A stretch of 59,395 nucleotides of DNA from Planosporangium mesophilum (lineage in GTDB: Bacteria > Actinomycetota > Actinomycetes > Mycobacteriales > Micromonosporaceae): positions 1 to 59,395 of the forward strand of contig NZ_BOON01000059.1 in the NCBI RefSeq assembly GCF_016863255.1, in the 5' to 3' direction. The notes under the pieces are model-generated. The model was given only the letters and a program-made list of their open reading frames with translations. It did not search any database and was not told the DNA's origin. Positions 34,774 to 43,832 of this stretch are shown here, piece by piece (positions within the stretch are counted from its first letter, which is position 1; the number at the start of each line of letters is the position of its first letter). The translations under genes and the position numbers were made by a program.

Positions 34774-36039
34774 ATGTCTGATGCGGCGATCACAGATGCG
34801 GCAACGACGGACCGGGGCAGCGCGCTGCCGGCCGCGCCGGGCGACCTCGCCTGGTACGACCGGATGCGCGAGGAGGGCCCGGTACACCGGGTGACCCTGC
34901 CGGACGGCGCCACCGTCTGGCTCGTCACCCGGTACGCCGACGTGCGGCAGGCGCTCGCTGATCCCCGGCTGTCGCTGGACAAGCGCCATGCCCGCGGCGG
35001 CTGGCGCGGCTTCTCGCTGCCTGCCGCGCTCGACGCCAACCTGCTCAACATGGACCCGCCGGACCACACCCGGATCCGCCGCCTGGTCGGCCTGGCCTTC
35101 ACACCCCGGCGCGTCGAGGCGCTGCGGCCGCGGATCCGACAGACGGCCGACGCACTGGTCGACGGCGTCGCCACCCGCATCGCCGACGACGGCGTGGCCG
35201 ACCTCGTCGCCGGGTACGCCACTCCCCTACCCATCGCCGTCATCTGCGACCTGCTCGGCGTCCCGGCCGAGGACCGTACCGACTTCCGCGGCTGGACCGA
35301 CACCATGCTCGCCACGTACGCCGAACCGACCGCGGTACGGGCAGCGATCGAGAACATGCGGGCGTTCCTGGCCCGACTGCTCGCCGACAAGCGCCATACC
35401 CCCGGCGACGACCTGCTGTCCGCCCTGATCTCGGCACGGGACAGCGCCCCAACTCAAACCCGCGAGGACCGGCTCACCGAGGACGAGTTGACGTCGCTGG
35501 CCTTCCTCATCCTGTTCGCCGGGCACGAGACCTCGGTCAACCTCATCGGCGTCATCGCCGCCCACCTACTGACCTGTGATCGCGACCGGCAGCGGGTACG
35601 CCGCGACCCCGGCGCGCTCCCCGCCCTGGTCGAGGAGTTGCTGCGGGTGCAGCCACCGGCACCGCTGGCGATCCGCCGGTTCGCCCGGGAGGACGTCACG
35701 ATCGGCGATGCCACGACCGGCGACCCTACGAACGGGTCGATCACCATCCCCGCCGGGGACACGGTCGTGCTCGCCCTGGCGTCGGCGAACCGGGACCCGG
35801 CCCGGTTCACCGATCCGACGGCGGTCGACCTCGACCGCCCGGACAATGCCCACCTCGCGCTGGGCCACGGCGTCCACTACTGTCTCGGCGCCGCACTCGC
35901 CCGTGTGGAGGCGCACGTCGCTACCGAGGTTCTCTTCGGCCGCCTGCCCGGACTGGCTCTCGCCTTACCCGTCGAGGATGTCGCGTGGCGGCCGACGTTC
36001 CGCACCCGGGGGCCGGTTCAGCTGCCCGTCACGTACTGA
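34774..36039 (+). CDS. Cytochrome P450 (variant heme motif)
   Basis: A 421-residue soluble bacterial P450, expected to insert oxygen into a small molecule using ferredoxin-supplied electrons. I-helix LFAGHETSVNLIG, the ExxR pair in VEELLRVQPPAPLAIRR, and heme ligand Cys370 in LGHGVHYCLGAALAR are present. The usual Phe at the start of the heme signature is Leu here. ATG 34774 is preceded by GGAGCGG. The 3-prime end overlaps the converging YceI gene by 11 bases. No ferredoxin gene is adjacent; the substrate is unknown. Confidence 0.93.
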   Translation: MSDAAITDAATTDRGSALPAAPGDLAWYDRMREEGPVHRVTLPDGATVWLVTRYADVRQALADPRLSLDKRHARGGWRGFSLPAALDANLLNMDPPDHTRIRRLVGLAFTPRRVEALRPRIRQTADALVDGVATRIADDGVADLVAGYATPLPIAVICDLLGVPAEDRTDFRGWTDTMLATYAEPTAVRAAIENMRAFLARLLADKRHTPGDDLLSALISARDSAPTQTREDRLTEDELTSLAFLILFAGHETSVNLIGVIAAHLLTCDRDRQRVRRDPGALPALVEELLRVQPPAPLAIRRFAREDVTIGDATTGDPTNGSITIPAGDTVVLALASANRDPARFTDPTAVDLDRPDNAHLALGHGVHYCLGAALARVEAHVATEVLFGRLPGLALALPVEDVAWRPTFRTRGPVQLPVTY

Positions 36040-36931
36040 CGGCGTCCTCGACCTGCCGGACCGCCTGGATCTCGAGGTCGATCCGCAGCGTCGGACCGAC
36101 GACCACGAGACCGCCGGGCAGCCCCATGTTCCAGTTCATCTCGTAATCACGACGCGCCAACTGCGTCGACGCCACCAACGCGATCCGCTGACCACCCCAC
36201 GGGTCCGACCCGCTACCCAGATACGTCGCCTCCAACGCCACCGGACGCGTCACGTCCCGGATCGTCAAAAAGCCCTCCACCCGCCACCGGTCCTCGTCCT
36301 GGCGCACCACCCGCTCACCCCGGTAACGCAACACCGGAAACCGCTCCACGTCCAGGAAGTCCGGCGACCGCAGATGCGCATCCCGATCCGCGTTACCCGT
36401 ATCGATACTCGCCGCCTCGATCGTCACCTCGACCGTCGACGCCTCCACCGGATCAGCGACACGGACCTCACCGGAGAACGCCATGAACCGGCCCTCCACA
36501 TGAGACAACGCCAGATGCCGCGCCTTCGCCCGCACGATCGAATGCGCCGGATCCAACACCCACACCCCCGGCTCCGGCAACGCCGTCCGCCGCGGACTGT
36601 CCATCAACACCACACCCACATCGGTCGCCCCACGCCCACTGACCGTGATCGACCGGGCCACCGGATCCACCCCCGGCGCCGCACAGATGAACGTCGCCGG
36701 ACCCGCCGCCGCCACCGCCACCGAAAACGCACCAGCCTCGTCGGCCGCACCCCGCCCCAACTGCGCCCCGGTAGCACCCACCACCGTCACCGCAGCCCCG
36801 GGCAACGGCCACCCGTCCACCGTCGAGACCACCCCGCGTACGCGGTGCGCCCGGTCGGGCGTCGGGGCGCCGTTGGCCGCGGAGGGTGTGGCGCGCTCCA
36901 CAGCGGACACGTCGGGCTCCACAGCGGACAT
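36029..36931 (-). CDS. YceI-family protein with carboxypeptidase-regulatory-like domain
   Basis: The 300-residue product has two parts. Residues about 28-110 form an Ig-like carboxypeptidase regulatory-type domain (VRGVVSTVDGWPLPGAAVTVVG, DEAGAFSVAV). Residues about 120-295 form a YceI lipocalin-like barrel (VWVLDPAHSIVRAKARHLAL, VEVTIEAASIDTGNADRD, LRSPDFLDVERFPVLRYRG, RDYEMNWNMGLPGGLVVVG), a family that binds polyisoprenoid-type lipids. No signal peptide is seen, so it is probably cytoplasmic. Its ATG overlaps the stop of the upstream exporter gene by one base (TGATG), indicating coupled translation. The N-terminal MSAVEPDVSAVE is an internal duplication. Confidence 0.88.
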   Translation of the reverse strand: MSAVEPDVSAVERATPSAANGAPTPDRAHRVRGVVSTVDGWPLPGAAVTVVGATGAQLGRGAADEAGAFSVAVAAAGPATFICAAPGVDPVARSITVSGRGATDVGVVLMDSPRRTALPEPGVWVLDPAHSIVRAKARHLALSHVEGRFMAFSGEVRVADPVEASTVEVTIEAASIDTGNADRDAHLRSPDFLDVERFPVLRYRGERVVRQDEDRWRVEGFLTIRDVTRPVALEATYLGSGSDPWGGQRIALVASTQLARRDYEMNWNMGLPGGLVVVGPTLRIDLEIQAVRQVEDAVST

Positions 36932-39633
36932 CAGGCGCGGCCCTCGGTGCGGGTGGGGTCCGTAACGGTCGGCACGGCGCCCGGTCCCGACCCTCCCAGG
37001 GTGAGGTCCCGGTCGATACGGTCACCCACCAGGTCGATCCGGGCCGCCACCGGCGCGTAGCCGCTCGCGGTCAGGGTGTACCCGCCGGGCAGCAGATCCC
37101 GGAACTCGTACCGGCCGTCCTCACCGGTCACCGCCGTACCGGCCACGTTGCCGTACCCGTCGACCAGCATCACCGACGCGTCGGCCACCGGCTGCCCGGT
37201 CCGCGCCGCGCGGACCGTACCCAGGATGGTCGCGTTCGAGCGCAGCACCACGTCGAAACGGTGCGACCCGACGCTGTCGACCGCGACGGTACGGGCGACC
37301 GGACGGGCGCCCTCCGCGGTCGCGGTCAGGGTGTACTCCCCCGGGTACAGCTCGGCCAGCACGTACTCCCCGTCCGGGCCGGTCACGGCCGCGCCCACGA
37401 CCTCGCCGCGGGCGTCGGTGAGCGTCACCGTCGCACCGGGGATCGGCTCGCCACCGTGGCGGAGCACCCGCCCCTCGACGACGCTCGCGCCGGCCAGCGT
37501 GATGTCCCGACGGACCTCACCCATCCCCATCGCGACCATCGACGCCACCGGCTGGTGGTTCTCCGCCGCGCAGATCAGCAGGTACGTGCCGCCGGTGGGC
37601 AGCCCGAGCCGGAAACCGCCGTCCGCGTCGCTGATCCCGCGCGCCACCTGGTGGCCGGGGAAGTCGGTCACCGTCAGAACCGCCCCCGCCAGCGCGTGCC
37701 CGTCCGGGCCCACCACGCGGCCGGTGAGGACCGGCCCGTCGAACAGCGGGGCGAGCCCGACCGTGGTTTCTTCACGGTCTCGGGATTCCCGGTCGTCGGC
37801 GGCGTGGCGCGGACCGTCCGCCCGGCCGTTCCACGAGGCCGCCGCCGAATCACCCGGCCCGACGCCTGCCGCGGCGCCGACGCCGGCCAAGCCGGCGGCG
37901 CCGGCCAGGCCGGTGGAGCCGGCGGGGTCGATGGGGGGCCGCTCGCCCAGCGGCGAGGCCGGCTCCCGCGCCGCCAGGGCGGACTGGGTCCGCAGCGGTA
38001 CGTGCGGCAGGAACAGCAGGATGAGGAAGGCGAGAACCATGATCGCCGCGGCGATGAGGAAGACGAGGTCCATCGACTCCGAGAACCCGATCTTGAACGG
38101 GCGCGCGAGGGCAGCGGTCATGTTCGTCAGGAACGATGTGTCGTCGAGCGTGGCGCCGCCCACCGCGCCGCCACCCCGTACGGCGTCGAGCACGGGGCCG
38201 TTCGCCGGGTTCGACGCCACGGCCGGGTCACTCAACGCCGCCCGGAACGCGTCGGTCTGGGCGGCGTCCTGGAAGGCACCCCGGATCCGGTCGGGCACGG
38301 TGGAGAACAGCACCGAGAGGAAGAGCGCGGTACCGGCGGTACCGCCGATCTGGCGGAAGAACGTCGCCGAGGCCGTCGCCACGCCGATGTCCCGCGGAGG
38401 CATGGCGTTCTGCACCGCGATCATGACCGGCTGCATGACGTTGCCCAGCCCCAGGCCGAAGACGGCCATGAACAGGCTGGTCTTCCAGAACGGCGTGTCG
38501 ACGCCCACGGTGTGGAGCAGCACCATGCCGCCGACCATGAGAAGCGACCCGAGGATCGGGAAGATCTTGTACCGTCCGGTCCTGCTGATCAACTGGCCGG
38601 AGATGATCGAGGCGATCATGATCCCGACGGTCAGCGGCAGGAGCAGCAGTCCGGACTCGGTCGGGCTGGCGCCGCGCACGATCTGCAGGTACAGCGGTAG
38701 GCAGACGATGCCGCCGAACATGCTCATACCCATGACGACGCCCGCTACCGAGGTGAGGCTGAAGGTGCGGTTGCGGAACATCCGCAGCGGGATCAGCGCG
38801 TCCTCGCCGATCCTGGCCTCGGCCAGGAGGAACAGCAGCAGACCGACGCCGCCGATCGCGTAGCAGGCGATCGCGCGGTTCGTGCCCCAGCCCCAGGTCC
38901 GACCCTGCTCGGCGACGATCAGCAACGGTACGAGGGCGATGCCGATGGTCAGCGCGCCGAGCCAGTCGATGCGGTGGTCGCGGCGGGTGTGCGGGATGTT
39001 GAGGACCCTCGCCACCACGGCGAGCGCCACGATGCCGATCGGCACGTTGACCAGGAACACCCAGCGCCAACCGGTCACGTTCAGGATGCTCGGGGTGTCG
39101 GCGAAGAACCCGCCGATGACGGGCCCCAGCACGCTCGACGTACCCCAGACGGCGAGGAAGTAGCCCTGGTAGCGGGCACGCTCGCGGGGCGGTACCAGGT
39201 CACCGATGATCGCGAGCGCCAGGGCGAACAGACCGCCGGCGCCGAGGCCCTGCACCGCACGGAACACGGCCAGCATGTACATGGAGGTGGCGAACGCGCA
39301 CGCCGCCGAGCCGACGACGAAGATCGAGATCGCCGTCAGGAAGAACGGCTTGCGGCCGTAGATGTCGGACAGCTTGCCGTACAGCGGGGTGGAGATGGTG
39401 GCCGTGATCAGGTAGGCGGTGGTCACCCAGGCCTGGAGGCTGAGGCCTTGCAGGTCGTCGCCGATCGTACGGATCGCGGTGGCCACGATGGTCTGGTCGA
39501 GCGCGGCCAGGAACATACCGAGCATGAGCCCGGACAGCACGCTGAGGATCTGGCGGTGGCTGAGCTGCACGCCGTCCGCATGACCCCGGTCGGGTCCGGA
39601 GGCGGCGGGTGCGACGGTGGGCGTCGCGCTCAT
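36931..39633 (-). CDS. DHA2-type MFS exporter fused to three Ig-like domains
   Basis: The 900-residue protein is a 14-segment drug:proton antiporter (about 25-545; GMFLAALDQTIVATAIRTIG, LYGKLSDIYGRKPFF, GWRWVFLVNVPIGIVA) with a long C-terminal extension. After a Gly/Ala linker come three carboxypeptidase-regulatory-like domains starting near 633, 718 and 805 (LTGRVVGPDGHALAGAVLTV, VEGRVLRHGGEPIPGATVTL, LGTVRAARTGQPVADASVML). Typical members stop after the last helix at about 500 residues. The extension should lie in the cytoplasm if the topology is standard. ATG 39633 follows GGGAGA. It is coupled to the YceI gene, which carries the same domain type. Cargo is unknown. Confidence 0.9.
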   Translation of the reverse strand: MSATPTVAPAASGPDRGHADGVQLSHRQILSVLSGLMLGMFLAALDQTIVATAIRTIGDDLQGLSLQAWVTTAYLITATISTPLYGKLSDIYGRKPFFLTAISIFVVGSAACAFATSMYMLAVFRAVQGLGAGGLFALALAIIGDLVPPRERARYQGYFLAVWGTSSVLGPVIGGFFADTPSILNVTGWRWVFLVNVPIGIVALAVVARVLNIPHTRRDHRIDWLGALTIGIALVPLLIVAEQGRTWGWGTNRAIACYAIGGVGLLLFLLAEARIGEDALIPLRMFRNRTFSLTSVAGVVMGMSMFGGIVCLPLYLQIVRGASPTESGLLLLPLTVGIMIASIISGQLISRTGRYKIFPILGSLLMVGGMVLLHTVGVDTPFWKTSLFMAVFGLGLGNVMQPVMIAVQNAMPPRDIGVATASATFFRQIGGTAGTALFLSVLFSTVPDRIRGAFQDAAQTDAFRAALSDPAVASNPANGPVLDAVRGGGAVGGATLDDTSFLTNMTAALARPFKIGFSESMDLVFLIAAAIMVLAFLILLFLPHVPLRTQSALAAREPASPLGERPPIDPAGSTGLAGAAGLAGVGAAAGVGPGDSAAASWNGRADGPRHAADDRESRDREETTVGLAPLFDGPVLTGRVVGPDGHALAGAVLTVTDFPGHQVARGISDADGGFRLGLPTGGTYLLICAAENHQPVASMVAMGMGEVRRDITLAGASVVEGRVLRHGGEPIPGATVTLTDARGEVVGAAVTGPDGEYVLAELYPGEYTLTATAEGARPVARTVAVDSVGSHRFDVVLRSNATILGTVRAARTGQPVADASVMLVDGYGNVAGTAVTGEDGRYEFRDLLPGGYTLTASGYAPVAARIDLVGDRIDRDLTLGGSGPGAVPTVTDPTRTEGRA

Positions 39634-39831
39634 GAGGTCTCCCTGACGGTCACGTAAGAGGCAGACGAACACGGAAGGTCGACAGCACCCCCCGTACCCA
39701 TCGACATTCATTGCCGAGCTTAGCGGTCGTCAATTAATATGACCTCCTCGCCGGCCAGGGACGTCGGGGATGCGTGCGAACGCATGTCCGTGCCGGCAGA
39801 GGTGGCGAATCGATGGAGGCTGACCGCCACG

Positions 39832-40329
39832 ATGAGCTTGGTCCCAGCAGATCGCGAAGAGTACGGGCCGGCCCCGTTCCGGCTCCCGTTCGAGTGCGGC
39901 ACCGACGGACCCCGCGTGGTGATGGTCGGCATCGACGGCTCCGACGCCGGCGCGCGGGCCGCGGCGTACGCCTCCGGACTGGCCCGACGTCAGGGCGCCC
40001 GCCTCGTCGTCGTGTTCGTCGCCGTACCGTCGCTCTGGATCGCTGTGGCCAACCCCGCTCTCGTGCTGGCCCAGGAGGAGACGTTCCGCGAACTGACCGC
40101 CGAGGCGCGCCGGCAGGTCCGCAGAGGCGCCGACGAGCTGGGGCTGTCGGTCACCTTCGTGTGCCGTCGTGGTGACCCCTGTACCCAGCTCGGACGAGTC
40201 GCCGACAAGGTACGCGCCGACCTGGTCGTGGTCGGCGCCGACGGTGGGCGGTGGCGCCGTTGGCTGCCAGGCTCGATGGTCAACCGGCTCGTCCGGGCCG
40301 CCCGGTGGCCGGTCGTCGTCGTCCCCTGA
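39832..40329 (+). CDS. Universal stress protein (UspA family)
   Basis: A 165-residue single-domain Usp protein: VVMVGIDGSDAGARAAAYAS at the N-terminal strand, a long helix QVRRGADELGLSVTFVCRRG, and a C-terminal nucleotide-binding region DLVVVGADGGRWRRWLPGSM followed by VNRLVRAARWPVVVVP, close to the G-2x-G-9x-G-(S/T) ATP motif though with substitutions. ATG 39832 is chosen for GGAGG at 39815; an upstream in-frame ATG at 39739 would add a poorly conserved leader. It is divergent from the DHA2 exporter. Such proteins respond to dormancy, hypoxia or nutrient stress; nothing here shows which. Confidence 0.85.
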   Translation: MSLVPADREEYGPAPFRLPFECGTDGPRVVMVGIDGSDAGARAAAYASGLARRQGARLVVVFVAVPSLWIAVANPALVLAQEETFRELTAEARRQVRRGADELGLSVTFVCRRGDPCTQLGRVADKVRADLVVVGADGGRWRRWLPGSMVNRLVRAARWPVVVVP

Positions 40330-40369
40330 TCCAGTTCCCTGATCAACTCGGCCCTGGTTACAGTGACGC

Positions 40370-41857
40370 GTGCCTACCACCAGCCCCACCCCCACCAGTA
40401 CGGGCCCCTCCGACGCCGGCTCGCAGCCCGCCGGTCGGCTGCGCGGCAACGCCATCGGTGCGATCGGCGCCGCCGTGATCTCCATGGCCTTCATGGGACC
40501 GGCCACCAGCATCGCGTTCAACACCCCGGCCGCGGCCGCGAAGATCGGGTACGCCCTGCCGCTGGGTATCCTGCTGGCGCTCCTGGCGTGCTTGATCATG
40601 GCGTCGACGATCGGCGCCTTCAGCAGCAAGCTGCCGTCCGCCGGCTTCGCGTACACGTTCACCACGCACGCCTTCGGCAAGGGTGCCGGCTTCGTGTCCG
40701 GCTGGCTGCTGGCACTGGCCTACGGTGCGGTCGGCCCGATGATCGTGTCTGCCATGGGCGGTTTCGGCCATCAGTTCCTCGCCGACACCTTCGACTGGAA
40801 CGTGCCCTGGTGGGTGATCAGTGCCGTCATCCTCGTCGTCCTCTGGTGGATCGGCTCCCGCGGGATCAGCCACTCGGTGAAGGCAGCACTGATCTTCCTC
40901 GTCCTCGAGCTCGTGGTGATCCTCGCCCTGGTGTTCACCGTGGTCGGCACGGGCGGCAGCGAGGGCAACACGCTCGCGCCGTTCAACCCGGCCAACTCGC
41001 TGGGCGGCGTGTCCGGCATCGGCTTCGGGATGCTCTGGGGCATCCTCATGTTCGTCGGGTTCGAGTCGGCCGGCACGCTGGGCGAGGAGACCCGCAACCC
41101 CCGCCGCAGCGTGCCGATCGCCCTGTTCACCGCGGTCGTCATGGTCGGCCTCATCTACGTCGCCTCCGGCTACGCCGCCGCGATCGGCTTCGGCGCCGGT
41201 CACGTCGGAGACCTCGCCGCGGACTCCAGCCCCTGGACCACGCTGTCGAACAACAACTGGGGGAAGAACCTCGGCTGGGTCTTCGCGCTCACCGTACTCA
41301 ACAGCCAGTTCGCCAACGTCCTGTCCGGCTCCAACGGCGCGGTCCGGATCGTCTTCGCGCTCGGCCGGGAGGGCATCCTGCCACGGCGGCTCGCGGTCAC
41401 CGACGAGCGGAACAGCCCGGTCGGCGCGTGGGGCGCGTACGCGATCCTGACGGCCGTGGTCACGTTCGGACTCGGCGTCACGCTCGGGCCGCTCGGCGCC
41501 TACAACTTCCTCGGCAGCATCCTCGGCCTGGGCATCATCGTGCTCTACATCGCGATGAACGTGGGGCTGGTGGCGTACTTCTGGCGGCGGCACCGCGACG
41601 AGTGGTCCGTCCTCCGCCACGGCGTCCTGCCGGTGGCGGGCAGCCTGCTGATGCTGCTGCCGATCTACGGCCAGCTGTGGCCGCTGCCGGACTGGCCGTA
41701 CCGGATCGTGCCGTACCTCATCCTCGCCTGGGTGGTGGCCGGGGCCGTCTACTTCCGGGTGCTGGCGCGGCGGCGCCCGCAGTTGGTGGATGCGATGGGC
41801 CGGGTCTGGGAGCCGGCGACCGGCGAACCCTCTGCGACCGAGCCGGCGGCCCGCTAG
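40370..41857 (+). CDS. APC-superfamily amino acid permease
   Basis: A 495-residue membrane transporter with about 12 hydrophobic segments. The first carries the APC signature GAAVISMAFMGPATSIAFNTP and segments 2-3 read SKLPSAGFAYTFTTHAFGKG; the middle has GFESAGTLGEETRNPRRSVP, a hallmark of amino acid-polyamine-organocation permeases. Proton- or sodium-driven uptake of an amino acid or amine is expected; the substrate is not readable. GTG start without a ribosome site but with TACAGT 7 bases before it, so probably leaderless. It follows the Usp gene by 40 bases on the same strand and is independent of the minus-strand genes after it. Confidence 0.9.
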   Translation: MPTTSPTPTSTGPSDAGSQPAGRLRGNAIGAIGAAVISMAFMGPATSIAFNTPAAAAKIGYALPLGILLALLACLIMASTIGAFSSKLPSAGFAYTFTTHAFGKGAGFVSGWLLALAYGAVGPMIVSAMGGFGHQFLADTFDWNVPWWVISAVILVVLWWIGSRGISHSVKAALIFLVLELVVILALVFTVVGTGGSEGNTLAPFNPANSLGGVSGIGFGMLWGILMFVGFESAGTLGEETRNPRRSVPIALFTAVVMVGLIYVASGYAAAIGFGAGHVGDLAADSSPWTTLSNNNWGKNLGWVFALTVLNSQFANVLSGSNGAVRIVFALGREGILPRRLAVTDERNSPVGAWGAYAILTAVVTFGLGVTLGPLGAYNFLGSILGLGIIVLYIAMNVGLVAYFWRRHRDEWSVLRHGVLPVAGSLLMLLPIYGQLWPLPDWPYRIVPYLILAWVVAGAVYFRVLARRRPQLVDAMGRVWEPATGEPSATEPAAR

Positions 41858-41878
41858 CGCGGTCAGCCACCAACCCGG

Positions 41879-42892
41879 TCAGGCTGCCGCCGGGCCGCCG
41901 AAGTCGGCGGCCCGGTGGGCCAGCCAGTCGGTCACCGCTGCCAGCACCTGGGCATCGACCGGCCGGCGGGCCTGCTTCTTGTACGTCCGGAGCGAGGCCG
42001 GTCCGCCCTCCCGCCGCAGCAGGTGCGTGACGTCGGGCAGGCGGTGCACCTCGACCGGGGCGGGCACCAGCGCGGCGATGCGGTCGAGGTCGTCGGGGTC
42101 GACCTGGAGGTCCTTGTCGCCGGTCAGGGCGCACACCGGTACGCGCAGCCGGGCCAGGTCGGCGGCCGGATCGTGGTCGAGGAACTCGCGGGTCCACTTC
42201 GCGTTGACCCGGACGCCGCCCATGCGGACCACGTCGGTGGTGGTGCGGCGGATCCGCTCATGGTTACGGGCGACCTTCGCGGCCAGGTCGACGCGGAACA
42301 GCCGCAGCAGCGCGCGTACCGGGGCCGGCAGGGTCGGCGCGATCTTCGCCGCCTGCCACAGCAGGAGATCCGCGCCGGTACGGGCGGTGCCGGCGAGCAG
42401 CACCACGCCGGCGAGCCGGGAGTCCGCCCGCGCGGCGACCGCGGTCGCGATGATCGCTCCCTCGCTGTGGCCGACGACGAAGAGCCGGTCGGCGTCGACC
42501 TCGGGGCGGCCGGCGAGCGTACGCAGCGCGGCGTCCGCGTCGGCGATGTTGTCGCCCAATCCGGCGGCCAGGAAGCTGCCGGTACTGGCACCGACGCCGC
42601 GCTTGTCGTACCGCAGCGAGGCGATGCCCTGGGCGGCCAGCGCCTCGGCCAGGTACCGCGTCACGCCCAGCGGTACGCGCTTGTGGTCGGAGTTGCGGTC
42701 CAGCGGTCCCGAGCCGGAGATGAGCAGGGCCGCGGGGAACGGGCCCGGCCCCGGCGGCAGCAGCAGGCTGCCGGCCAGGGTCTGCCCGTCGCTGTCGAAC
42801 CCGACGTCCACACCGCGGGGCTGGGACACGTCGAGCGACCCGGACACGCCGAGCGACCCGGAGGCGTCGAGCGACTGAGCGTCGGTGCCCAC
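41879..42892 (-). CDS. Alpha/beta hydrolase
   Basis: A 337-residue alpha/beta-fold hydrolase of the prolyl oligopeptidase/dienelactone type. The oxyanion strand is ALLISGSGPLDRNSDHKR, the nucleophile elbow is VVGHSEGAIIA, an acidic residue lies in ALTGDKDLQVDPDD, and the His is in LPDVTHLLRREGG. A Ser/Asp-rich leader with a small duplication (LDASGSLGVSGSLDVSQ) opens the protein. There is no signal peptide. GTG 42892 sits one base after the TGA of the upstream 115-residue gene, so the two are translationally coupled. It is probably an esterase with unknown substrate. Confidence 0.88.
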   Translation of the reverse strand: MGTDAQSLDASGSLGVSGSLDVSQPRGVDVGFDSDGQTLAGSLLLPPGPGPFPAALLISGSGPLDRNSDHKRVPLGVTRYLAEALAAQGIASLRYDKRGVGASTGSFLAAGLGDNIADADAALRTLAGRPEVDADRLFVVGHSEGAIIATAVAARADSRLAGVVLLAGTARTGADLLLWQAAKIAPTLPAPVRALLRLFRVDLAAKVARNHERIRRTTTDVVRMGGVRVNAKWTREFLDHDPAADLARLRVPVCALTGDKDLQVDPDDLDRIAALVPAPVEVHRLPDVTHLLRREGGPASLRTYKKQARRPVDAQVLAAVTDWLAHRAADFGGPAAA

Positions 42893-42893
42893 C

Positions 42894-43241
42894 TCAGGCC
42901 GTCTCGGGGGCGAGGGCGGCGGCCAGGCTCTGCGGGTCGTCGGTGCCCAGCAGCAGCGCGCTGAAGTCGTCACCCGACAGCAGGACCCGGACGGCGGGCT
43001 GCCCCTGGCGCACGTCGACGAACTCCTTGCCGGAGCGGCGGTGCCAGGTGCCCAGCTTGCGCACGCCCGGCAGGCCGAGACCGACGCGCAGGCCGCGCGT
43101 GGCGGCCAGGGCGTCTTCCACGATTTCCACGCCACGGATCGCGCTGCGTGGGACGCTGACGTCGCCGTGGATGGTGACGACCTTCTCGACGGCGGTGAGC
43201 TGCACCCGCACGGAGTCCTGGGTGAGGACGATCTCTGTCAT
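42894..43241 (-). CDS. Hypothetical protein, PH-like fold
   Basis: A 115-residue soluble protein with an all-beta pattern and a final helix: VRVQLTAVEKVVTIHGDVSV, IRGVEIVEDALAATRGLRVG, TWHRRSGKEFVDVRQGQPAV and DDPQSLAAALA. The strand spacing and the RSGKEFVDV segment resemble small bacterial PH-like domain proteins found in actinomycetes. ATG 43241 is divergent from the HTH regulator gene and faces its AT-rich operator; the alpha/beta hydrolase gene follows immediately and is likely co-transcribed. Function unknown; regulation by the neighbouring HTH protein is a reasonable inference. Confidence 0.75.
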   Translation of the reverse strand: MTEIVLTQDSVRVQLTAVEKVVTIHGDVSVPRSAIRGVEIVEDALAATRGLRVGLGLPGVRKLGTWHRRSGKEFVDVRQGQPAVRVLLSGDDFSALLLGTDDPQSLAAALAPETA

Positions 43242-43250
43242 GCCTCGATC

Positions 43251-43286
43251 ATTCTCGAATTTGATAACGATGTCAATCGTGAGAAT
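43251..43286. promoter_or_regulatory. Nested inverted-repeat operator in divergent AT-rich gap
   Basis: ATTCTC (43251-43256) and GAGAAT (43281-43286) flank TTGATAACGATGTCAA (43261-43276, TTGA-N8-TCAA). The 54-base gap between two divergent starts is strikingly AT-rich for this genome. It is the natural binding site for the HTH regulator encoded at 43296, controlling itself and the PH-like/hydrolase pair. Confidence 0.6.
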
Positions 43287-43295
43287 ATGTGAGGC

Positions 43296-43820
43296 GTGTC
43301 AACCGCCGACCTCCTGCTGCACCCGGTCCGGCTGCGCATCGTGCAGGTCTTCCTGGGCGACCGCGAACTCACCACCGGCCAACTGCGCGACGAGCTGCCC
43401 GAGGTACCGACCGCCAGCCTGTACCGCCACGTGGCCACCCTGGTCGAGGGCGAGGTGCTGCAGGTGGTGACCGAGCGCAAGGTACGGGGCACCTTCGAGC
43501 GGACCTACCGGCTCAACGCCGTCAACGCCCGGGTCAGCGGCGAGGAGGCGGCCACGATGAACGCCGAGTCCCACCGTCGGGCCTTCATGACGTTCGTCGC
43601 CGCACTCCTCGGCGACTACGACCGGTACCTGGCGCGAGCGGAGGTCGACCTGGCCCGCGACCGGGTCGGGTACCAGCAGTTGGCGCTGAACCTCACCGAC
43701 GCCGAGTTCGACGAGCTTGCCGCGGAGGTGGGCGAGGTGATCCGGAGAAGGCTCGCGCTGCCCTCCGCTCCGGATCGGACACGCCGGCTGTGGTCCACCG
43801 TCGTCATGCCGGCCGGGTAG
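43296..43820 (+). CDS. Winged-helix (ArsR-type) transcriptional regulator
   Basis: A 174-residue DNA-binding protein. Residues 1-90 form a winged helix: LLLHPVRLRIVQVFLGDREL, TTGQLRDELPEVPTASLYRH, VATLVEGEVLQVVTERKVRG. The C-terminal half is helical (MTFVAALLGDYDRYLARAEV, LTDAEFDELAAEVGEVIRRR), as in ligand-responsive ArsR-like regulators with an effector domain. No metal-binding Cys cluster is visible, so an organic effector is likelier than a metal. GTG start, divergent from the PH-like protein gene with a nested palindromic operator between. The ABC-F gene follows 12 bases later in the same direction. Confidence 0.85.
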   Translation: MSTADLLLHPVRLRIVQVFLGDRELTTGQLRDELPEVPTASLYRHVATLVEGEVLQVVTERKVRGTFERTYRLNAVNARVSGEEAATMNAESHRRAFMTFVAALLGDYDRYLARAEVDLARDRVGYQQLALNLTDAEFDELAAEVGEVIRRRLALPSAPDRTRRLWSTVVMPAG

Positions 43821-43832
43821 GGTCGCCATCTC

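Noticed and set aside
41879-43135. Extended start of the alpha/beta hydrolase at 43135
   Set aside because: The extra residues are a frame-shifted reading of the 115-residue upstream gene; GTG 42892 is coupled to that gene's stop.
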